From: Erysipelotrichaceae bacterium
GTDB taxonomy: Bacteria > Bacillota_I > Bacilli_A > Erysipelotrichales > Erysipelotrichaceae
Direction of reading: 5' to 3'
Length of the DNA: 55,314 nt
Assembly (NCBI GenBank): GCA_017473335.1
Contig: JAFULN010000058.1
Location: 1-55,314, forward strand
The notes beneath the pieces are model-generated. The model had not been told where the DNA came from. It was given only the letters and a program-made list of their open reading frames with translations, and searched no databases. The translations under genes were made by a program, and so were the position numbers. Shown here one piece after another: positions 48,690 through 55,314 of the stretch (position 1 is its first letter; each line of letters opens with the position of its first letter).

Positions 48690-50582
48690 ATGAGTTATAA
48701 AGCATTGTATCGTACCTATCGTCCTGTCGATTTTGAAGATGTTGCAGGTCAGCAGCATATTGTACAGACACTGAAAAATGCGGTACGTCGTCAAAAAATC
48801 GCTCATGCGTACCTTTTTTGTGGACCTAGAGGTACAGGGAAAACTTCAATTGCCAAAATATTGGCTAAGGCAGTGAACTGCCATGATAAAGAACATAGTC
48901 CATGTGGAAAATGTGCCAGCTGTTTATCAATTCTGAAGGCAAATCATCCTGATATCATTGAAATCGATGCTGCCAGCAACAATGGAGTAGATGAAATCAG
49001 AGATATCATTGAAAAAGTCAAATATGCACCAATTGAAGCAACTTATAAAGTATATATTATCGATGAAGTGCACATGCTTTCAGCAGGTGCTTTTAATGCT
49101 CTTTTGAAGACATTGGAAGAACCTCCTTCACATGTGATTTTTGTTCTGGCGACAACAGAGCCTCATAAAGTACTTCCTACAATTATTTCACGTTGTCAGA
49201 GATATGATTTTACACGTGTTCCATTTGATGAGATTGTGGAACGTATGGACAGCATTGCTAAAAAGGAACAGATTGATGTTGAGAAAGATGCGTTGAAACT
49301 GATTGCTTCATTGGCAGATGGAGGTATGCGTGATGCTTTAAGTATTCTGGATCAGTGTATCGCTTATGCACAGAATCATATTACTGCTTCCGATGTAAAT
49401 TCAATCTATGGCATTACAACAACAGAAGAGAAATTAGATATGCTTTCAAATGTGTTCCACAAAGAAGCGAGTATTTTGATGAATCGAATTAAGACTCTCT
49501 CAGAGAAGGGAACTGACATTAAACGTTTAACATCTGATTTGATAGAACTGCTAAAAGAAGCTGTGATTTACAGCTATACGCATGATAAGAGTTTGTTGGA
49601 AAAATTGAGTACTGATCAGGCAAGTGCACTGCTACAGATGTGTCCTGCTAAGTCACTGATTGAGATGATGGATACATTGATGGAGACACTTGAAAAGTAT
49701 CGTAATGCATCGAATGTGACATCTTATTTTGAAGTTAGTTTGTTGAAAATGATGGCTATTTCAGATGAATCACCTGCAGTTAAAGTTCAGGCAGAACCAG
49801 AAAAAACAGTTATTGTAGAGTCACAGAAACAGACTTTTGAACCAGTGCAGAAGGAAGAAAAAACAGTTGTAAAACCTGTTAAAAAAGTGAGTATAATCGA
49901 AGAACAGAAAGATGAAAACTATGATCCATTTGCGGATGAAAAGATGGCATCACGAAAGTCAAAAGAAGAATCTATGGAAATCACAACAGAGGATGTCGAA
50001 TCAATGATGGAAGATAGTCCATCACTGTTTGAGATAGAAGAAGAACCTGTTGCACAGATTTCAACACAAGAAGAACGTCGTGCAATCTTGAAAGATATTC
50101 AGTTGGATAGTGAATTTGTATTAGGGCTTCTAGTACAGGCAGATAAACAAAATAAAGCAAACGATATTGATAATTGGTCTCGATTATCTCCGTTAACCCG
50201 TAATTTATCGGTAGCTAGGGAAGCTAATCTTTTGAAGGATTGCATGATTGCAGCAAGTGGAAAAGACTTTGTTTTATTGGCAGCACCTTATGATGCGCTC
50301 AGTAATGAGCTCAATGAAATGAAGAAAGAACTAGAAGCATTTCTGTACGATTATCTGAAAATTGAGAAACAAATGTTTGCGATTACAGATGATATGTTCA
50401 AGAAATGTACGAAACTCTTTATTCAAAGACGTGCTTTAGGTACTTTGCCTCAGCCAGTAGTGATTGATCCAGTACAGCGTACAGTTGAAGAAGAAACAAA
50501 AGGTCAACAGAAGTCAACGGTGGATCAGCTGATTGATATTTTTGGCAAAGAAAATATAAGAATTATCGAGGAGGAAAAATAA
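48690..50582 (+). CDS. dnaX: DNA polymerase III gamma/tau subunit
   Basis: A 630-residue clamp-loader subunit. Walker A GPRGTGKTS is near residue 46; zinc Cys follow in CHDKEHSPCGKCASC. VYIIDEVHMLSAGAFNALLKTLEEPP is Walker B/SRC-like text. The C-terminal third is a charged linker and a tau-type domain. It loads the DnaN clamp. GCGAGGAGGGATGAAATC provides the RBS. It opens an operon with ybaB and recR. Confidence 0.97.
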   Translation: MSYKALYRTYRPVDFEDVAGQQHIVQTLKNAVRRQKIAHAYLFCGPRGTGKTSIAKILAKAVNCHDKEHSPCGKCASCLSILKANHPDIIEIDAASNNGVDEIRDIIEKVKYAPIEATYKVYIIDEVHMLSAGAFNALLKTLEEPPSHVIFVLATTEPHKVLPTIISRCQRYDFTRVPFDEIVERMDSIAKKEQIDVEKDALKLIASLADGGMRDALSILDQCIAYAQNHITASDVNSIYGITTTEEKLDMLSNVFHKEASILMNRIKTLSEKGTDIKRLTSDLIELLKEAVIYSYTHDKSLLEKLSTDQASALLQMCPAKSLIEMMDTLMETLEKYRNASNVTSYFEVSLLKMMAISDESPAVKVQAEPEKTVIVESQKQTFEPVQKEEKTVVKPVKKVSIIEEQKDENYDPFADEKMASRKSKEESMEITTEDVESMMEDSPSLFEIEEEPVAQISTQEERRAILKDIQLDSEFVLGLLVQADKQNKANDIDNWSRLSPLTRNLSVAREANLLKDCMIAASGKDFVLLAAPYDALSNELNEMKKELEAFLYDYLKIEKQMFAITDDMFKKCTKLFIQRRALGTLPQPVVIDPVQRTVEEETKGQQKSTVDQLIDIFGKENIRIIEEEK

Positions 50583-50583
50583 C

Positions 50584-50886
50584 ATGAATATTCAGGCATT
50601 AATGAAGCAGGCACAGCAGATGCAGGCAAAAATGGCTAAGATTGAAAAAGAACTGAATGAATCAGTGTATGAGGCTACTGCTGGAGGCGGTGCTGTAAAA
50701 GTTGTTGTTATGGGGACAATGGAAGTAACTTCTATTGAAATCGAACAGGACATGATGGATGATGCAGAAGTGGTTGCGGATAGTGTCATGCTGGCAGTAA
50801 ACAAAGCACTTGCAGATGCAAAGAAAGACCGTGAAGAAAAGATGGGTGCACTCACACAGAATGTGAAGATGCCAGGATTGTTCTAA
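50584..50886 (+). CDS. ybaB: YbaB/EbfC family nucleoid protein
   Basis: A 100-residue DNA-binding protein: NIQALMKQAQQMQAKMAKIEKELNESVYEATAGGGAVKVVVMGTMEVTSIEI. The MKQAQQMQAKM N-terminus and GGGxVKV are the family signature. It starts one base after dnaX and overlaps recR by one base. Forms dimers and binds DNA loosely. Confidence 0.95.
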   Translation: MNIQALMKQAQQMQAKMAKIEKELNESVYEATAGGGAVKVVVMGTMEVTSIEIEQDMMDDAEVVADSVMLAVNKALADAKKDREEKMGALTQNVKMPGLF

Positions 50887-51476
50887 TGTATCCATCATCA
50901 TTAGAAAAGTTAATTGAAGCATTTCGCCTGCTTCCAGGAGTGGGTGCGAAAAGTGCTGAAAGATATGCTCTGTGTATGATTGATGCCAGTGAAGAAGATG
51001 TTGAATCTTTTGCGAAAGCATTGATAGATATTAAGACAAAATTAAAAACTTGTCCTGTCTGTGGGAATTTAACAGAAGAGGACAAGTGCAGTATTTGTGC
51101 TGATGAATCAAGAGATCACAGTACAATTTGTGTTGTTCAGTCTATTAAAGATATTGCCGCTATGGAAAAGACCAATGAATACAGAGGAGTATATCATGTG
51201 CTACAGGGACTTATTTCTACAATGAAGGGAATTCTTCCTGAAGACCTAAATATACAAAGTTTGCTAGATCGTGTCAGTGAAGATACGAAAGAAGTGATTC
51301 TTGCGACCAATGCAACGATGGAAGGCGAAACAACCGCACTGTATCTGGATAAAGTATTGTCTAGAAAAGGTGTTCTGGTTACACGTATTGCCTATGGTCT
51401 TCCTATGGGAGGTCATTTGGATTATGCAGATGAACTCACTTTGATTAAAGCTATCGAAGGACGAAAGAAGCTATAA
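50886..51476 (+). CDS. recR: Recombination mediator RecR
   Basis: A 196-residue protein acting with RecO and RecF. The helix-hairpin-helix is RLLPGVGAKSAERYALCM; the zinc finger is CPVCGNLTEEDKCSIC; the TOPRIM part contains STICVVQSIKDIAAMEKTNEYRGVYHVLQG and LATNATMEGETTALYLDK. The first base overlaps the ybaB stop. Length is normal. Confidence 0.96.
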   Translation: MYPSSLEKLIEAFRLLPGVGAKSAERYALCMIDASEEDVESFAKALIDIKTKLKTCPVCGNLTEEDKCSICADESRDHSTICVVQSIKDIAAMEKTNEYRGVYHVLQGLISTMKGILPEDLNIQSLLDRVSEDTKEVILATNATMEGETTALYLDKVLSRKGVLVTRIAYGLPMGGHLDYADELTLIKAIEGRKKL

Positions 51477-51580
51477 AAGATAGCTTATAAAAAAGTAAGA
51501 TTTTTATTCCAAGACTATTGAAAAAATTGTAACTTTTGGTGTAAGAGTTAATAAATCAACAGAATGATATGAGATTTTAT

Positions 51581-51605
51581 AGGAACGAGAAATCGTTCCT
51601 TTCTT
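51581..51605 (+). terminator. Terminator downstream of recR
   Basis: AGGAACGA (51581-51588) pairs with TCGTTCCT (51593-51600), then TTCTTG. Confidence 0.7.
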
Positions 51606-51606
51606 G

Positions 51607-52371
51607 TTATTGTGCAATCATGACGTGTATATTGTTCAAACGGCAGACTTCAAGTAGCGGTTCATCAAGCGCTTTATCGGTAATGAGAATATCAATTTCA
51701 TGGAAATCAAATACTTTAAAGTAGTTTTTACGATATAATTTTGAACTGTCAACAAGCATAATTACTTTTTCAGCATGTTGAGCAAAAGCACGTTTTACAC
51801 CAATATCTGTTTCGGTAATATTACTAAAACCATAATCTTGATCAACTGAATTTACAGTGACAAAACAATATTTTGCATATCGTTTTGCAATGTTTGATTC
51901 AGCTTCATGACCATAAGTACTTAAATTCGTAGGCTGATAGATTCCTCCAACTATTTCTACAGTTACTTCAGGGTATTCTGCTAATATCTGTGCAATTAGA
52001 AAAGAATTAGTCAAAACATTAAGTTTCAAGTGAGAATCGATCGCTTTAGCAAGACAAAGACAGGTACTGCTAGAATCAAGGAAAAGCGTGTCATGATCAT
52101 TCAAAAGACGTGCTGCAGTTTCTCCAATTTTAATTTTTTCTTTAGACATTGCTTTCTTTCGTAAATCGAAAGGAAGCATTTGTGGGGCACCTTGAAAATA
52201 AGAAGCACCACCATGAACACGTTTAATAAGGCCTTCTTTATGAAGATGAGATAGATCTCTTCGAATTGTAGGTACACTTACATAAACTTTTGATGCTAGT
52301 GCTTCTACACTGCAGTATCCTTTTTCTTTTAGAATCGATAGAATAACTTCACGACGATCTTCAGGTATCAT
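51607..52371 (-). CDS. DeoR/GlpR family transcriptional regulator
   Basis: A 254-residue repressor. The N-terminal DeoR helix-turn-helix is RREVILSILKEKGYCSVEALASKVYVSVPTIRRDLSHLHKEGLIKRVHGGA. The C-terminal DeoRC sensor domain has NDHDTLFLDSSSTCLCLAKAI and TNSFLIAQILAEYPEVTVEIVGG, where a sugar phosphate would bind. Start at 52371 behind GGAGGAAAT. It is divergent from the ceramidase operon, which it likely controls. Confidence 0.92.
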   Translation of the reverse strand: MIPEDRREVILSILKEKGYCSVEALASKVYVSVPTIRRDLSHLHKEGLIKRVHGGASYFQGAPQMLPFDLRKKAMSKEKIKIGETAARLLNDHDTLFLDSSSTCLCLAKAIDSHLKLNVLTNSFLIAQILAEYPEVTVEIVGGIYQPTNLSTYGHEAESNIAKRYAKYCFVTVNSVDQDYGFSNITETDIGVKRAFAQHAEKVIMLVDSSKLYRKNYFKVFDFHEIDILITDKALDEPLLEVCRLNNIHVMIAQ

Positions 52372-52389
52372 ATTTCCTCCATGATTGAA

Positions 52390-52494
52390 AACAATCATAT
52401 AATCAGTTATAGTTGATTGTTTATCATCTTTTGTGACACATCTTGTCATTATCAATCATCTATATTATATTTCAATTAGAAATAGAAACAATCA
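52390..52494. promoter_or_regulatory. Repeated AACAATCA operator in the DeoR-ceramidase divergent region
   Basis: AACAATCA occurs at 52390-52397, in complement at 52414-52421, and at 52487-52494. The first copy is part of the palindrome TGATTGAAAACAATCA. The copies lie in the shared promoter region, a usual position for DeoR-family binding. Confidence 0.55.
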
Positions 52495-52517
52495 TTAAGA
52501 TTGTAAAGGAGGAAACT

Positions 52518-53777
52518 ATGAACGTCGCATTTAAAAAAGTTGAAATTACACCATACCTTCCAGTTCAGTTATCAGGATATGGAAAACTCCAGGTTGCCTA
52601 TAAAGTACATGATCCACTCTATGCACGTGCTTTCCTGTTTGAAAAAGATAAAAAAGAAGTGTTGTGGGTGCAGCTGGATTTGGCTATTTTTGATGAATAT
52701 CTATTGAATTTGATATCTGAAAAAACAGATGTTTCTAAAGATAATTTAATTGTTTCTTCTACACATACCCATTCAGGTCCAGGAGGAACTATTGATACAT
52801 ATGAAGGATTGATGGTAGGTCTTGATTTTGATATTGGTGGCCATTTGAATCCTGAATATTGCCATAGAATTGCGTCTAGTTTAGCTGAAGCAGTCAAAGA
52901 AATGAGACAAGAAGTAAAGCCTGCAGCTTTGAGAATTTGGCGTGGAAAGGTCTATGGTATTGGAACAGACCGACATGATCCTTCGTTTAAAGCAGATGAA
53001 GATGCTCTTATTCTTGAATTTTCTACTGAAGAAAAGAAAGCAATGATTTTGCGTTTATCTTGTCATGCTACTGTACTTCATGAAGATAATCTAGAAGTAT
53101 CAGCTGACTTTCCAGGAGAAATTGAACCTCATTTTAAAGATTATGAAATGGTAGCATTTGTGAATGGAAGTGCAGGAGACATGAGTCCTCGCTTTACAAG
53201 AAGAGAATGTACATTTGAAGAATGCAGTCGACTAGGTAAACTGGCTGCTGATCAGGTAAAAGAACTGATGAAAAATGAAGTGACTATATATGAAGACTTT
53301 ACAATGAATTTGAAACAGAAAGTCTTTTCAGTACCATCAAAGAAAATGAAAGATCGTATGACACTGGAAAAAGAACGTCAGCTGACCAAAGATAAAATTG
53401 AAGAAGTCAAACGATTAAAACTGTCTGAATCAGAAATGCGTCTACATGAATCAGTATTAGAGGGAATATCAAATCAGCTATTGTCTTATAATGCGTTCTC
53501 TAAAATTACAGAAGTAAGTGTAAATGTAGGAGCATTAGAACTGCCAGGATTAACCATTGTATTTACACCACTTGAACTATTCTCTAAGTTATCGAATCCA
53601 CTTAAAGAAAAATACAATTATGAATTTGTAGGATATACAAATGGATTTAAATGTTATATGCCAGATAAAAGAGCTTATGAGTTGAACTATTATGAAGTCT
53701 TCTCAACGCCATATGCTTGTGGATCTGGAGAGCTTTTGATGGAATATATTGAAAAGTGGCTGAACGAAGAAAAATAA
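52518..53777 (+). CDS. Neutral ceramidase-like hydrolase
   Basis: A 419-residue protein resembling the N-terminal domain of neutral/alkaline ceramidase. VAFKKVEITPYLPVQLSGYGK opens it; IVSSTHTHSGPGGTIDTYEG contains the zinc His pair; SADFPGEIEPHFKDYEMVAFVNGSAGDMSPRF resembles the metal-site region. The C-terminal immunoglobulin-like domain of ceramidases is absent. The usual activity is amide hydrolysis in sphingolipids; in a sugar operon it may act on another amide or ester. AAAGGAGGAAACT precedes the ATG. Confidence 0.75.
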   Translation: MNVAFKKVEITPYLPVQLSGYGKLQVAYKVHDPLYARAFLFEKDKKEVLWVQLDLAIFDEYLLNLISEKTDVSKDNLIVSSTHTHSGPGGTIDTYEGLMVGLDFDIGGHLNPEYCHRIASSLAEAVKEMRQEVKPAALRIWRGKVYGIGTDRHDPSFKADEDALILEFSTEEKKAMILRLSCHATVLHEDNLEVSADFPGEIEPHFKDYEMVAFVNGSAGDMSPRFTRRECTFEECSRLGKLAADQVKELMKNEVTIYEDFTMNLKQKVFSVPSKKMKDRMTLEKERQLTKDKIEEVKRLKLSESEMRLHESVLEGISNQLLSYNAFSKITEVSVNVGALELPGLTIVFTPLELFSKLSNPLKEKYNYEFVGYTNGFKCYMPDKRAYELNYYEVFSTPYACGSGELLMEYIEKWLNEEK

Positions 53778-53810
53778 ATTATAATAAATAAAGAAATGGA
53801 GGTCATCTTC

Positions 53811-54599
53811 ATGAACAATCAAATTACCATTACTATCAGCAATGCCAATCAAAATGTAACACCTTTACAGACAATTGAAGCGATATATCAGGCAGGATAT
53901 TCTAGCGTGTTTGTCGAATGGTACAATAAAGAATGGGAAATTTCTCAGCAAAAACAGTTAGATACTGTACGAAAATTAGGACTTCAAGTAGATTTTGCAC
54001 ATCTTGGTTATCAGGGAATCAACAATCTGTGGCTGGATAATGAACAGGGAGAATTACTGGTAGAAAGATATATCAATGATTTAAAGATATGCAAAAAGAA
54101 TGGTATTGATTTAGTCTGCATGCATCTTTCCAGCAAATCCGAAGCTCCTGGGCCAAATGAAATTGGTGTGGCAAGACTTCAGAAAATTGCGGATTATGCG
54201 AATAGTCTTGGTATAAAAATTGCATTTGAAAACACAAAGATTAAAGGATATCAGGAATATGTATTAAGTCATATCAAAAATGAGAATGTAGGTATCTGTC
54301 TGGATAGTGGACATCTGCACGCACATTTCAATGATGAACTGGATTTTAGTCTGTTTAAAGATAAAATCTTCTGTGTACATCTTCATGATAATCTAGGTGA
54401 AAAGGATCAGCATTTGATTCCTTTTGAAGGGACAATTGACTGGAAATGGCTGACTACACATTTAAAGGAATGTGGATATACAGGTCCAGTTACACTTGAA
54501 CTGGTTTATCAGAATGATTATGTCAATGAAGATTTAATAGAGTTCTATCGTAGGGGATATGAAGCCGGAAAGAAACTTGCAGAACTCATGAACTTGTAG
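53811..54599 (+). CDS. Sugar phosphate isomerase/epimerase (AP endonuclease 2 type TIM barrel)
   Basis: A 262-residue TIM-barrel metal enzyme. IEAIYQAGYSSVFVEWYNKEWE, DLVCMHLSSKSEAPGPNEIG, KIAFENTKIKG, VGICLDSGHLHAHF and CVHLHDNLGEKDQHLIPFEGTIDW give metal-ligand Glu, His and Asp in the expected order. It would isomerise or epimerise a sugar. Start at ATG 53811 behind ATGGAGGTCATCTTC. It follows the ceramidase-like gene by 33 bp, one transcript. Confidence 0.88.
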   Translation: MNNQITITISNANQNVTPLQTIEAIYQAGYSSVFVEWYNKEWEISQQKQLDTVRKLGLQVDFAHLGYQGINNLWLDNEQGELLVERYINDLKICKKNGIDLVCMHLSSKSEAPGPNEIGVARLQKIADYANSLGIKIAFENTKIKGYQEYVLSHIKNENVGICLDSGHLHAHFNDELDFSLFKDKIFCVHLHDNLGEKDQHLIPFEGTIDWKWLTTHLKECGYTGPVTLELVYQNDYVNEDLIEFYRRGYEAGKKLAELMNL

Positions 54600-54744
54600 T
54601 ATTCAATCTAACTCTGTTCTAACAAGAGTTGTTCATAATGAAAAAGAATGAATGTGATGAAACAATCTATCAGTTACTGTCTTTATATTTACAGATTGAG
54701 GAATAAAGACTGTATTAAAAAATGCACATCGTAAACTTATGATT
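54600..54744. other. Non-coding stretch after the epimerase gene
   Basis: A small hairpin AACTCT/AGAGTT lies at 54609-54630 without a good T-run. A 22-codon frame beginning at 54637 (MKKNECDETIYQLL) has no clear RBS, so it is not called as a gene. Confidence 0.45.
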
Positions 54745-54770
54745 AAAGCACGGTATACCGTGCTTTTCTT
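54745..54770 (+). terminator. Terminator before the DUF2200 gene
   Basis: AAAGCACGGT and ACCGTGCTTT form a perfect palindrome (54745-54766), followed by TCTTG. Confidence 0.8.
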
Positions 54771-54823
54771 GTATCTATGCAGTGGTTATGCTAGTATGAA
54801 AATAAGAAGTGAAGAGGTTTAAA

Positions 54824-55174
54824 ATGGAAAATCAGAAAGTATTTAATATGCAGTTTGCAAAAGTGTATCAGCTGCTTATCGAAAAAGCTGAAAGAAAAGG
54901 AAGAACCAGGGAAGAAGTTGATCAGATTACATGCTGGCTGACAGGATATACTCAGAGTCAATTAAATGATTCTATGATGGATACAATAACGTATGGTGAT
55001 TTCTTTTTGAATGCGCCTGAACCTCATCCAAATCGGTATTTGATAAAAGGAAAAATCTGTAATGTTCGTATTGAAGAAATTGAAGATCCATTGATGAAAG
55101 AAGTACGATATCTAGATAAATTAGTTGATGAACTGGCAAAAGGAAAGACAATGGATAAAATACTAAGACAATAA
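54824..55174 (+). CDS. DUF2200 domain protein
   Basis: A 116-residue protein that matches DUF2200: VFNMQFAKVYQLLIEKAERKGRTREEVDQITCWLTGYTQ, NAPEPHPNRYLIKGKICNVRIEEIEDPLMKEVRYLDKLVDELAKGKTMDKILR. Start at ATG 54824 behind AAGAGGTTTAAA. Function is unknown; the family is widespread and single-domain. Confidence 0.85.
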   Translation: MENQKVFNMQFAKVYQLLIEKAERKGRTREEVDQITCWLTGYTQSQLNDSMMDTITYGDFFLNAPEPHPNRYLIKGKICNVRIEEIEDPLMKEVRYLDKLVDELAKGKTMDKILRQ

Positions 55175-55235
55175 ATGGAGATTAACTATTAAAAATCAAG
55201 AGAAATTTTGTTAAATAGAGAAATCCATGACGAAA

Positions 55236-55262
55236 AGAGTCAAACCAATGACTCTCTTTGAA
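55236..55262 (+). terminator. Hairpin after the DUF2200 gene
   Basis: AGAGTCA (55236-55242) pairs with TGACTCT (55249-55255), then CTTTG. Probably ends the DUF2200 transcript. Confidence 0.5.
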
Positions 55263-55303
55263 AAAAGTGATTCTGACAAACGCTACCTTAATTTGTCAGA
55301 ATC
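55261..55303 (-). terminator. Minus-strand terminator at the right edge
   Basis: GATTCTGACAAA (55269-55280) pairs with TTTGTCAGAATC (55292-55303). On the minus strand it runs into CACTTTTTTC, so a minus-strand gene probably ends just to the right of the window. Confidence 0.7.
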
Positions 55304-55314
55304 AAAATCAGTAT

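Overview
The window is chromosomal DNA of a low-GC Gram-positive bacterium (Bacillota). The evidence is the gene order dnaA-dnaN-yaaA-recF-gyrB-gyrA, a T-box leader in front of serS, TTATCCACA DnaA boxes, Bacillus-type parS sites, GGAGG ribosome binding sites and many U-tailed hairpin terminators. The gene content (asnA, FprA flavoprotein, no oxygen respiration genes) suits an anaerobic gut Firmicute, perhaps of the Erysipelotrichales. That taxonomic guess is weak. No rRNA, tRNA, CRISPR array or intact insertion sequence was seen.

Layout. 1-1.8 kb: end of an Rhs/YD-repeat toxin gene, a membrane protein that may be its immunity partner, and a stranded YD-repeat fragment. 1.8-28.9 kb: a mosaic of small metabolic, repair, transport and regulatory genes (thymidine kinase, asparagine synthetase A, a sugar kinase, six acetyltransferase/PEBP/MGMT-type proteins, PgsA-like lipid enzyme, amidohydrolase, MerR, CPBP protease, P1 peptidase, XRE-TPR regulator, drug/metabolite exporter, M20 amidohydrolase, a PstS-like membrane fusion, SDR, APH-like kinase, FprA). 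Most point rightwards, towards oriC. 28.9-38.1 kb: the replication origin and initiation/topoisomerase operons. 38.1-47.4 kb: membrane protein, decayed FAH gene, RlmI-type methyltransferase, MazG-like enzyme, an AbrB-glycosyltransferase operon, serS and three exact parS sites. 47.5-51.5 kb: SRP RNA, mutT-like, tadA, dnaX, ybaB, recR. 51.6-55.3 kb: a DeoR regulator divergent from a ceramidase-like/sugar-epimerase operon, and a DUF2200 gene.

How it works together. DnaA boxes lie both upstream of dnaA and between dnaA and dnaN, where two boxes abut a short GC patch and TAATAATAA, as in bipartite Firmicute origins. The three parS copies 13-16 kb further right would load ParB and SMC near the origin. 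One parS lies inside the serS T-box leader and one forms a transcription terminator, so segregation sites double as RNA structures.

Points most worth checking: the parS sites shared with RNA structures; the origin-proximal HTH/AT-hook protein with a degenerate nuclease-like domain; a promoter-to-terminator small RNA at 21.0 kb with a three-way-junction fold; an in-frame stop that cuts the XRE-TPR protein; a multiply frameshifted FAH pseudogene; and the head-on orientation of most genes left of oriC. All functions are assigned by reading motifs by eye; no search was run.
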